Below, piece after piece: positions 1 to 6,804 of a stretch of 7,232 nucleotides of DNA. A model generated the notes under the pieces. It was not told the origin of the DNA. It was given only the letters and a program-made list of their open reading frames with translations, and did not search any database. The DNA is from DASSSQ01 sp963839285. GTDB taxonomy: Bacteria > Actinomycetota > Thermoleophilia > Gaiellales > Gaiellaceae. Position 1 is the first letter of the stretch. Every line of letters starts with the position of its first letter. Made by a program: the position numbers and the translations under genes. The stretch lies in NCBI GenBank assembly GCA_963839285.1, contig CAWIUN010000023.1, forward strand, positions 1-7,232. Reading direction: 5' to 3'.

Positions 1-31
1 CGAACCCTTGACATCAGGCGCACCGCCGAAC

Positions 32-60
32 AGGCACGGCCGGCCGGGCGGGCCGCGCCT
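32..60 (-). terminator. terminator-like hairpin after livK
   Basis: An inverted repeat starts 6 bases beyond the livK stop. The arms are 32-41 and 51-60 with a 9-base loop. Read as minus-strand RNA, all ten positions pair, one of them as a G-U wobble; read as plus-strand RNA that position is an A-C mismatch, which favours the minus orientation. No clear U-tract follows, as is common in high-GC actinobacteria, so this is a probable rather than certain end of the liv operon. Confidence 0.5.
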
Positions 61-66
61 CGTCCG

Positions 67-1276
67 CTAGGGCCGCGCCGAGACGAGGCCGCCGAAGAGC
101 TGCCAGCGGCCCTTCTGCCAGCGCTGCAGCTGCACCTGCGAGACCGGGAAGCGGTAGGTCGGGCTCGTCTTCACCGTGATCCCGGGGAGCAGGAACGGGT
201 TGTTCGCCTCGTTCAGGCTCACCGCCGCCCTGACGATCCCGGCGCGCGTCAGGTTCTTGCCGGCCCGCTTCAGCGCGTCCACGAGCGTGAACGCCGAGGC
301 CATCCCGGCCATGTAGTAGCCGTCCTTCGCGTCGGCCTTGCTCGAGTAGGCCCGCAGCACCTTCCGGAACAGCCTCACCCCCGGGTCAGTGGCCCACTTG
401 GCCGAGGCCGGGTCCTTGAGGAAGACGATCGAGATCGCCCCGGCCGCCGTCCTCGCGGGCGCGAAGCTCATCAGCGGCGCCGACGCGGAGACGTCGTTGA
501 CGAAGATCTGCGGCTTCCAGCCGAGCTGGCCGGCGTAGTTGAACGCCTGCACCGAGAACTTGCCGAAGGCGAAGATCGCGAGCACGTCCGCGCCCGAGCC
601 CTTCAGCGAGGCGACCTGCGACTGGACGTCGGCCGCCGTCGGCTCGTAGGCCTCGGTCGCGACGAGCTGCGAGCGCTCTGGCTCCGAGGCCCCTGCGGAG
701 GCCGTTCAGGAGATCCTTGCCGTAGTCGTCGTTCTGGTAGAGGACGGCGATTTTCGCCTTCGGCAGGTTCCGGCGGATGTAGCGGGCGTAGATCTCGCCC
801 TCGGCCCTGTAGGTCGGGATGTAGCCGATCGTCCACGGGTAGCGCTTGTAGTCGGCGCCGAAGGTGGTCGCGCCGGCGTTGACGAAGAGCTGCGGCACCT
901 GCGCCGCGTTCAGGAAGTCGCGGATCGCGAGGTTGCTCGAGGTGCCGAGCGAGCCGAAGATCGCGAAGACGCCGTCCTGCTGGACGAGCTGGCGGGTCGC
1001 CTGCACCGTCCGGCTCGGGTCGTAGCCGTCGTCGAGGTAGCGGTAGGTGAGCTTGCGGCCGTAGATCCCGCCGCGGCCGTTCACGTACTCGAAGTAGGCC
1101 TCGGCGCCGCGGGCGACGTTGGCCGCGGCTGCGGCCTCGCCGGAGAGCGGCACCGTCCCGCCGATCACGATCTCGTTCGCGGAGACGCCGGGCGTCGCGC
1201 CCGTGCGGGCGCCGGCGACGCCGGCGGCGGCGACCGCTACGAGGGCGGCGGCTGCGAGGACGAGCTTCTCGACCAT
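67..1276 (-). pseudogene. livK: livK-like substrate-binding protein, one frameshift
   Basis: This is the extracellular solute-binding protein of a Liv/HAAT-type ABC importer (periplasmic-binding-protein type 1 fold, Peripla_BP_6-like). It would capture a branched-chain amino acid, amide or related solute. The ATG at 1276 follows a GGAG (1281-1284). Residues 1-25 form a hydrophobic signal sequence with no lipobox cysteine. The mature part begins with the typical EIVIGGTVPLSG (35-46), followed by GSLGTSSNLA and a YQNDDYGKDLLNGL segment (180-193). The frame breaks after residue 201 (about 670-676). It resumes one base later as QLVATEAYEP and continues to the TAG at 67-69 (LFGGLVSARP). The span is 1210 bases; removing one base gives 402 residues, normal for the family. 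The start lies 40 bases inside livM. The break may be a real mutation or an assembly error. The true ligand cannot be read from sequence. Confidence 0.88.
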
Positions 1277-2232
1277 CGTGCTCCAGTTCGGGTCCGGGGG
1301 ATCAGCCGCGACACGGTAGCCGAGAGTCCCGCGAGCCCGCCCGGCAGGATCAGCATCAGCGCCACGAGGGCGAAGCCGTAGACGACCGAGGGCGGGACGC
1401 TCCTCGAGAGGTCCTGCGACCAGAACGGCATGAACTCGATCAGGACGGCTCCGACGACCGCGCCCGCGAGCGAGCCGAGTCCGCCGACGACGGCGCCGAC
1501 GAGCAGGAAGAGCGAGAGCATGATCGCGAAGGTGTCCGGGTTGACGAAGGCGACGTTGATCGCGAAGAGCGAGCCCGCGACGCCCGCGTAGGCCGCGGAG
1601 AGCCCGAAGGCGAGCACCTTGTAGCGGGCCGGGTCGAGCCCCGAGGAGGCCGCGGCGACCTCGCTGTCGCGGATCGCCTGCAGCGCGCGGCCGAAGCGGC
1701 TCCGCAGGAGCAGCCAGGCGACGAGGAAGAGAAGCAGCGCGATCCCCCAGGTGAGCGCGTAGAGGAAGACGTTCTGCGTCAGCCGGTGCCCGGCGAGCTC
1801 GACGCCGGCGCCGTGCCCGGTCTGGGCGGGGATCCCGAACAGGTTCAGCCCGGCGGTGCCGCCCGTGAGGCTGCTCGCCTGCTTCAGGATCGAGGGCAGC
1901 GCGACGGCGATCCCGAAGGTGGCGAGCGCCAGGTAGAGGCCGCGGAGCCGCAGGGCCGGGAAGCCGAAGGCGAGCCCGGCGAGGCCTGCCGTGAGCGCGG
2001 CGAGCGGGATCGTCTGCCAGTCGGTGACGCCGTGCTTCGCCATCAGGATCGCGGTCGTGTAGCCCCCGATCGTCATGAAGGCGCCGTGCCCGAGCGAGAT
2101 CTGGCCGCTCGAGCCGACGAGCACGTCGAGGCCGACGATCGCGATCAGGTAGACGCCGACGAAGGCGGCCTGCGAGGCGCGGAAGTCGGAGATCCAGCCG
2201 GGCGCGGCGGCGACGAGCCCGCAGGCGAGCAC
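1237..2232 (-). CDS. livM: Liv-type ABC transporter permease (LivM)
   Basis: Inner-membrane permease of the BPD_transp_2/LivM family, pairing with LivH to form the channel. The frame encodes 331 residues with many hydrophobic segments. It has the family motif GLDVLVGSSGQISLGHGAF (34-52) near the N-terminus, and the cytoplasmic ATPase-contact region RFGRALQAIRDSEVAAASSG followed by LAFGLSAAYAGVAGSLFA. The C-terminal half has LVGAVVGGLGSLAGAVVGA and LPGGLAGL. The start used is GTG at 2232, which trims the N-terminus. The same frame is open back to the livH stop (2266-2268) and includes a CTG at 2262-2260. An ATG at 2269-2267 overlaps the livH stop as ATGA but is one base out of frame. Dropping one base from the GGGG at 2262-2265 would give MTLPAALRAGGFVLACG and 343 residues. 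The C-terminal tail overlaps livK by 40 bases. Confidence 0.92.
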   Translation of the reverse strand: MLACGLVAAAPGWISDFRASQAAFVGVYLIAIVGLDVLVGSSGQISLGHGAFMTIGGYTTAILMAKHGVTDWQTIPLAALTAGLAGLAFGFPALRLRGLYLALATFGIAVALPSILKQASSLTGGTAGLNLFGIPAQTGHGAGVELAGHRLTQNVFLYALTWGIALLLFLVAWLLLRSRFGRALQAIRDSEVAAASSGLDPARYKVLAFGLSAAYAGVAGSLFAINVAFVNPDTFAIMLSLFLLVGAVVGGLGSLAGAVVGAVLIEFMPFWSQDLSRSVPPSVVYGFALVALMLILPGGLAGLSATVSRLIPRTRTGARWSRSSSSQPPPS

Positions 2233-2265
2233 GAATCCGCCGGCCCGGAGCGCTGCGGGCAGGGG

Positions 2266-3148
2266 TCATACCCGCCGCACCGCCTCGCGCCCGAGCAGGC
2301 CGGCGGGCCGGACGAGCAGCACCGCGAGGATGACCCCGAGCGCGACCGCGAGCCGCAGCTGCCCGCCGATCGCGTCCACGTAGGTGCCGAGCAGGTTGAG
2401 CAGCACGCCGAGGACGAGCCCGCCGAGGACGGCGCCGAGCGGGCTGTCGATCCCGCCGAGCACGGCGGCCGCGAAGGCGTAGAGGAGCACGGTCTGCATC
2501 ATGTTCGGGTCGAGGAAGAGGCTCGGCGCGACGAGCATCCCGGCGACGGCGCCGAGCACCGAGGCGAGCCCCCAGCCGAACGCGAGCATCCAGCCGACGC
2601 GGATGCCGACGTAGCGGCTCTCGACCGGGTTGACCGCCGCCGCGCGCATGCCGAGGCCGGCCTTCGTGTAGCGGAAGAAGAGCCAGAGCAGTCCGACGCT
2701 GACGAGCGAGACGCAGATCACGCCGAGATCCTGCGGCGAGATCGCGACGCCGCCGACACGCCACGGCGCCGTCGAGAACGGGCTCGGAAAGCGGCGGGCG
2801 GCGCCGCCCCAGATCCAGCTCGTGACGCCGTTGAGCCCGATCAGGAGCCCGATCGTGAGCACGACGACGCTGACCGCCGGCGCCCCCTCGAGCGGGCGGA
2901 TCAGCGTCGCGCTCGATCGCGACGCCGCCGACGAACGCGATCGCCAGGGTGGCGAAGAAGGCGCCCCAGTACGGCAGCCCGTGGTCGATCAGCGTCCAGG
3001 CGAGATAGGTACAGAAGGTCGCCATCTCGCCCTGCGCGAAGTTGATCACGCGCGTCGAGCGGTAGACGATCACGAGCGCGAGCGCCAGCGACCCGTAGAC
3101 GCCGCCGGAGGCGAGGCCGCTGACGACCTGCTGCCAGAACTGGCTCAT
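2266..3148 (-). pseudogene. livH: Liv-type ABC transporter permease (LivH), frameshifted
   Basis: Inner-membrane permease of the LivH family, partner of LivM. The N-terminal piece (ATG 3148) is typical: a first membrane segment GLASGGVYGSLALALVIVYR, then the conserved RVINFAQGEMATF (33-45), then further membrane segments up to GGVAIER (residue 80). The frame then fails at 2908-2912. The remainder lies in another frame, where TLIRPLEGAPAVSVVVLTIG follows directly and continues to VRPAGLLGREAVRRV and a TGA at 2268-2266. Removing one base from the GCGCG run gives an uninterrupted 293-residue protein, the usual family length. The downstream piece also has its own GTG at 2862, which simple ORF calling would pick as a false start. 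The livF stop lies 6 bases upstream. Protein conservation on both sides of the break favours a recent mutation or a sequence error over old decay. Confidence 0.88.
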
Positions 3149-3154
3149 CCCGCG

Positions 3155-3861
<707 letters not shown>

Positions 3862-3865
<4 letters not shown>

Positions 3866-4524
3866 CGGAGCCGCTCCCGCAGCCGCGCGATCCGGCCCTC
3901 GTCGAGCCCGGCCGCGCGCAGGTAGCCCTCGACGCCGTCGTGCCGGGCCTCGAGCTCCGCGAGGACGCCGAGCATCGCCTCCCGCGGCGCCGCGCCCGGG
4001 GTGGCGGCGTAGTCGTCGGCGACCTCGCCCGCCGGGACGCCGGCGAGGCGCAGGAGCAGCGCCGCGACGAGGCCGGTGCGGTCCATGCCGGCGGCGCAGT
4101 GGACGAGGACGCCTCCCTCGGGCGCGTCCGCGACCGCCGCGAGGGCCGCCGCGACCGCTTCCCGGTGCCGCTCGAGCGCGTCCAGGTAGAAGGCGCGGAA
4201 CTGCGCCGCCACGTCGTCGGCGGGATCGAGCCGGGCGGCGAGGGCCGCGATGTAGTCGCCGTCCGCCTCCCCCATCAGCGCGACGCGGACGACCTCGACC
4301 GGCGCCTCGCGCGGCGGGTCGTCCCCGAGCTCCTCGGCGGCGCGCAGGTCGACGACCCGCCGGACGCCGTGGGCGACGAGCGCCGCCCAGCCCGCGTCGC
4401 TGAGCCGGCGCGCGTTGTCCGAGCGCACGACCGCCCCGCGCCGCGTGACGGGGCCGTCCTCGGTCGGCAGCCCGCCGAGGTCGCGCACGTTGACGCAGCC
4501 GTCCCAGTCGAGCGCGCGGGTCAC
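3862..4524 (-). CDS. CX5R phosphatase, Y_phosphatase3 family (short paralogue)
   Basis: A 220-residue cytoplasmic protein of the bacterial tyrosine/serine (or atypical lipid) phosphatase family resembling MptpB/IphP and Pfam Y_phosphatase3. The N-terminus has the family motif NVRDLGGLPT (12-21), then VVRSDN (32-37) and VVDLR (57-61). The catalytic loop is VHCAAGMDRTG (141-151) with nucleophile C143 and R149. The C-terminus keeps PREAML and GYLRAAGLDE. The residue before the loop aspartate is M147, where the upstream paralogue and MptpB-like enzymes have lysine. About 26 residues found in the paralogue between DYA and PREAML are missing. GTG start at 4524 overlaps the preceding stop as GTGA, with GGGG six bases upstream. 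It sits between two transporter genes and is probably coupled to livF. Substrate is unknown. Confidence 0.9.
4342..4433. repeat. near-identical direct repeat, copy 1 (inside short phosphatase gene)
   Basis: These 92 bases match 5088-5179 in the neighbouring paralogue with three mismatches by eye (4385, 4393, 4420), including an unbroken 43-base match (4342-4384). They encode the N-terminal stretch running from VVRSDN to VVDLR. The central parts of the two genes are far less alike, so the identity is patchy. Confidence 0.85.
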
Positions 4525-5270
4525 CCGCTACCCCGCAGCCGCGCCCGGACGCGGACGAGCGCAGGCTCGTCGAGCCCAGCGGCGCGCAGGTAGGCCTCGG
4601 CGCCGCCGTGGGCGGCGCGCAGGTGCTCGAGGACGCCGAGCATCGCCTCCCGCGGCGTGCGCGACATCTGGATCCGGCGCCGCCGCTCGGCCTCGTCGGA
4701 CGCCTCCGCGACCCAGAGGCCGGTCAGCTCGGCGAGGTTCGCCTCGCTCTCGGCGTAGTCCTCGGCGATCGCGTCCTCGGGCACGCCCGCGAGCGAGAGC
4801 AGCAGCGCGACGACGAGCCCGGTCCGGTCCTTGCCGGCGGCGCAGTGGACGAGCACGCCTCCCTCGGACGCGCCGGCGACCGCGGCGACCGCGCTCGCGA
4901 AGTTCGCGGGGAACCGCTCGAGGAACTCGACGTAGACGGCACGGGTCTGCTCGGCGGAGTCCGCGATGTGGGCGACGCGGGCATCGAGATCCTTCGCGGC
5001 CGCGTCGTCGAAGGCGCCGAGCAGCGAGACGTGCACCGCCTCGATCGGCAGCTCGCGGGGCGGGTCCTCGTCGAGCTCGCCGGCCGTGCGCAGGTCGACG
5101 ACCCGCCGGACGCCGTGGGCGACGAGCGCCTCCCAGCCGGCGTCGCTGAGCCGGCGCGCGTTGTCGGAGCGCACGACCGAGCCGAAGCGGGTCGTCCCGC
5201 CGCCCGCGGTCGGCAGCCCGCCGAGGTCGCGGACGTTGACGCAGCCGTCCCAGACGAGCACGCGGCTCAC
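4521..5270 (-). CDS. CX5R phosphatase, Y_phosphatase3 family (full-length paralogue)
   Basis: A 249-residue protein of the MptpB/IphP-like phosphatase family and paralogue of the gene immediately downstream. It has NVRDLGGLPT (12-21), VVRSDN (32-37), VVDLR (57-61) and the catalytic loop VHCAAGKDRTG (141-151) with C143, K147, D148 and R149. The HCxxGKDR form is the signature of atypical bacterial phosphatases that can act on phospho-tyrosine, phospho-serine/threonine or phosphoinositides. A charged helical stretch follows DYA (ESEANLAELTGLWVAEA) and then PREAML and AYLRAAGLDE. There is no signal peptide or membrane segment. GTG start at 5270 overlaps the livG stop as GTGA, with GAGG ten bases upstream; its own stop overlaps the next gene the same way. 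The operon position suggests co-expression with the importer, but no role in transport is demonstrated. The real substrate cannot be inferred. Confidence 0.91.
   Translation of the reverse strand: MSRVLVWDGCVNVRDLGGLPTAGGGTTRFGSVVRSDNARRLSDAGWEALVAHGVRRVVDLRTAGELDEDPPRELPIEAVHVSLLGAFDDAAAKDLDARVAHIADSAEQTRAVYVEFLERFPANFASAVAAVAGASEGGVLVHCAAGKDRTGLVVALLLSLAGVPEDAIAEDYAESEANLAELTGLWVAEASDEAERRRRIQMSRTPREAMLGVLEHLRAAHGGAEAYLRAAGLDEPALVRVRARLRGSG
5088..5179. repeat. near-identical direct repeat, copy 2 (inside full-length phosphatase gene)
   Basis: Partner of 4342-4433, offset by 746 bases, in the same reading frame and at the same protein position. Shorter identical patches also link the two genes: 3960-3989 with 4628-4657 (30 bases) and 4461-4507 with 5207-5253 (one mismatch in 47). 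Confidence 0.85.
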
Positions 5271-5986
5271 GACGGCGCCGCCTCGTCCTCGTAGGCGGTG
5301 CCGAGGTAGGCCTCGATCACCGCCCGGTCGGCCTGCACCTCGGCCGGCGTTCCCTCGGCGATCGTGCGCCCGAAGTCGAGCACGTGGACGCGGTCGGCGA
5401 CGCCCATGACGAGGCCCATGTGGTGCTCGACGAGCAGGATCGTCAGGTCGTGGTCGACGCGGACGCGCCGCAGGAACGCGCCCAGCTCCTCGACCTCGGC
5501 GTGGTCGAGGCCGCCTGCGGGCTCGTCGAGCAGCAGGAGCCGCGGCCTCGCCGCCAGCGCGCGGGCGAGCTCGACCCGCTTCTGCGTCCCGAACGGGAGC
5601 TCGCCGGCTCGGCGGCCCGCGACCGCGTCGACCTCGACGTAGGCGAGCGCCTCGCGGGCACGGGCCCTGTCGCCGCGGGCGCCGACGAGGACGTTGTCGA
5701 GCACGGTCAGCGTCCGGAAGAGCTCGACGTTCTGGAACGTGCGCGCGATCCCGCGGCGGACGACGCGGTGCGGCGGCGTCCGCAGCAGGCTCTCGCCGTC
5801 GAGCTCGAGCTCGCCCTCGTCCGGGTCGTAGAGGCGCGTGACGACGTTGAAGAAGGTGGTCTTGCCGGCGCCGTTCGGGCCGATCAGGCCGACGGTCTCG
5901 CCGCGCTCGACGTCGAGCGAGACGCCGTCCACGGCGACGATGCCGCCGAACCTGCGGGTGAGGTTCCTGGCCGAGAGGAGGGGCAC
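5267..5986 (-). CDS. livG: Liv-type ABC transporter ATPase (LivG)
   Basis: Cytoplasmic ATP-binding subunit and first gene of the operon, 239 residues, slightly shorter than most LivG proteins. It has Walker A GPNGAGKTT (36-44), the LivG-typical ARTFQNVELF (81-90) with Q-loop Q85, an atypical signature region ELPFGTQKRVELARAL (LivG proteins have LPYGxQRR-like sequence here instead of LSGGQ), Walker B LLLLDEP (150-156), and H-loop LVEHHM with H188. The C-terminus has DFGRTIAEGTP and AYLGTAYE, the LivG ending. GTG start at 5986 lacks an evident ribosome site and lies only 20 bases from the divergent YbaK-like gene, which fits a leaderless transcript. It is separated from its partner ATPase livF by two phosphatase genes, an unusual arrangement. 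The stop overlaps the next start as GTGA. Confidence 0.94.
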   Translation of the reverse strand: MPLLSARNLTRRFGGIVAVDGVSLDVERGETVGLIGPNGAGKTTFFNVVTRLYDPDEGELELDGESLLRTPPHRVVRRGIARTFQNVELFRTLTVLDNVLVGARGDRARAREALAYVEVDAVAGRRAGELPFGTQKRVELARALAARPRLLLLDEPAGGLDHAEVEELGAFLRRVRVDHDLTILLVEHHMGLVMGVADRVHVLDFGRTIAEGTPAEVQADRAVIEAYLGTAYEDEAAPS

Positions 5987-6006
5987 GGACGCGTTAGCGT
6001 ACGCGC
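5987..6006. promoter_or_regulatory. 20-base divergent promoter region, possible leaderless starts both ways
   Basis: This is the whole gap between livG (minus) and the YbaK-like gene (plus). On the plus strand TAGCGT (5995-6000) fits a TANNNT -10 box six bases before the ATG at 6007. On the minus strand the overlapping TACGCT (6001-5996) lies nine bases before the livG GTG. The two boxes share the palindrome GCGTACGC (5997-6004). Neither gene has a ribosome site. No convincing -35 box is seen, so this is inference from spacing. Confidence 0.35.
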
Positions 6007-6465
6007 ATGCATCCGACGGCCGCCAGAGTGCAGGAGCGCCTCCGCGAGCGGGGGCTCGAGATCCGCGTGCAGGTGCTGCCGGACTCGACCCGGACCGCCG
6101 CCGAGGCCGCCGCGGCGGTCGGCAGCCAGATCGGGCAGATCGTCAAGAGCCTCGTCTTCGTCCGGGCCGGGGACGACGCCGGCGACGCGGTGATGGTGCT
6201 CTGCGCCGGCGACCGGCGGGTCGACGCGGAGCGGCTCGAGCTGCGTCCGGCGAGCGCCGACGAGGCGCGGACGGCGACCGGGTTCGCGATCGGCGGCGTG
6301 CCGCCGCTCGGCCACGACCGCGAGCTGCCGACGATCCTGGACGAGTCGCTGCGCAGGTTCGAGACCGTCTGGTGCGCGGCGGGAACGCCGCACGCGGTCT
6401 TCGAGGTCGCGACGGAGGCGCTCTTCGCGGCGCTGCCGAACGCCTCCGTCGCGGACGTCTCCTAG
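6007..6465 (+). CDS. YbaK/EbsC-family aminoacyl-tRNA deacylase
   Basis: A 152-residue single-domain cytoplasmic protein of the YbaK/ProX/EbsC family. These enzymes hydrolyse mischarged aminoacyl-tRNAs in trans, for example Cys- or Ala-tRNA(Pro). Visible family features are the helix ERLRERGLEIRVQVLPDSTRTAAEAA at the start, the conserved IVKSLVF with K47 in the position of the essential lysine (45-51), the glycine-rich GGVPPLGH (96-103), and the AAGTPHAVFEV strand (124-134) with G126-T-P-H129. Length matches stand-alone family members. ATG 6007 is the first start after the divergent gap and has no ribosome site. Stop TAG at 6463-6465 is 7 bases from the stop of the convergent gene. Which tRNA it edits cannot be told, and some family members are uncharacterised. 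Confidence 0.9.
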   Translation: MHPTAARVQERLRERGLEIRVQVLPDSTRTAAEAAAAVGSQIGQIVKSLVFVRAGDDAGDAVMVLCAGDRRVDAERLELRPASADEARTATGFAIGGVPPLGHDRELPTILDESLRRFETVWCAAGTPHAVFEVATEALFAALPNASVADVS

Positions 6466-6472
6466 CGGGTCG

Positions 6473-6631
6473 CTACCAGACGCGCCGGCGCCCGCCGATC
6501 CCGCCCGCGAAGAGCGCGATCAGGAAGACGAGCGCGACGATGGCCGCAACCCAGAAGAGCCAGTGGACCGTGAAGCCGATCCCGAAGAGCACGATCGACA
6601 GCACGGCGAGGATGATCAGTAGGGCAACCAA
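6473..6631 (-). CDS. 52-residue hydrophobic membrane protein
   Basis: A small gene read from TTG at 6631, placed by a strong GGAGG (6642-6638) six bases upstream. It encodes MVALLIILAVLSIVLFGIGF, then TVHWLFWVAAIVALVFLIAL, then a basic tail FAGGIGGRRRVW with TAG at 6475-6473. There are two hydrophobic segments joined at THE-free short turn TVHW, and the arginine-rich end suggests a cytoplasmic C-terminus. It resembles the short 'hydrophobic protein' family common in Streptomyces and other actinobacteria, for which no function is established. It is convergent with the YbaK-like gene. A longer overlapping frame (from 7163) that starts inside the GNAT gene is a shadow. The start codon and ribosome site are well supported; the biological role is unknown. 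Confidence 0.8.
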   Translation of the reverse strand: MVALLIILAVLSIVLFGIGFTVHWLFWVAAIVALVFLIALFAGGIGGRRRVW

Positions 6632-6804
6632 CGATGACCTCCAGTTCGCGGGTACTGGACTGCAACGGCCCCGGGGACGCAGTGGTTACGCACGAGACAA
6701 CATCGCGACGCGATCGAGCTCCGCGGATCCGCGTCACGCGAGGTCCGCGACGGTGCGCTCGAGCACGCGGGGAGCACGGGCGGCGCCTCCGGGAGAATCG
6801 CCGG
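6632..6804. promoter_or_regulatory. 173-base divergent intergenic region with palindrome cluster
   Basis: No gene is seen here. It must hold the start signals for the minus-strand membrane protein and the plus-strand GNAT gene. It contains three short perfect palindromes: 6702-6714 (6-base arms, 1-base centre), 6722-6733 (12 bases, uninterrupted) and 6730-6740 (5-base arms, 1-base centre, overlapping the second). A further inverted repeat with 6-base arms lies at 6640-6659 beside the membrane-protein ribosome site. GGGAG at 6791-6795 is the GNAT ribosome site. No convincing -35/-10 pair was found. Confidence 0.45.

Noticed and set aside
8..36. TTGACA at 8-13 as a plus-strand -35 promoter box
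   Set aside because: No -10-like sequence lies 16-18 bases downstream, and no plus-strand gene follows.
386..2265. The continuous minus-strand frame from 3148 that seems to link livH and livK into a 920-residue fusion
   Set aside because: The middle portion is arginine-rich nonsense in the wrong frame for livH and livM. Only the first 80 residues (livH) and residues 625-825 (livK) are real.
1786..3045. Long plus-strand open frame (419 codons) opposite livM and livH
   Set aside because: It is rich in R, E, D, A and P with no recognisable domain, and lies antisense to well-conserved permeases. Such frames arise from GC-rich third positions.
6463..6475. Inverted repeat TAGCG-GGT-CGCTA spanning the two convergent stop codons as a shared terminator
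   Set aside because: Only a 5-base stem with a 3-base loop and no U-tract; the symmetry arises largely from the two TAG stops facing each other.
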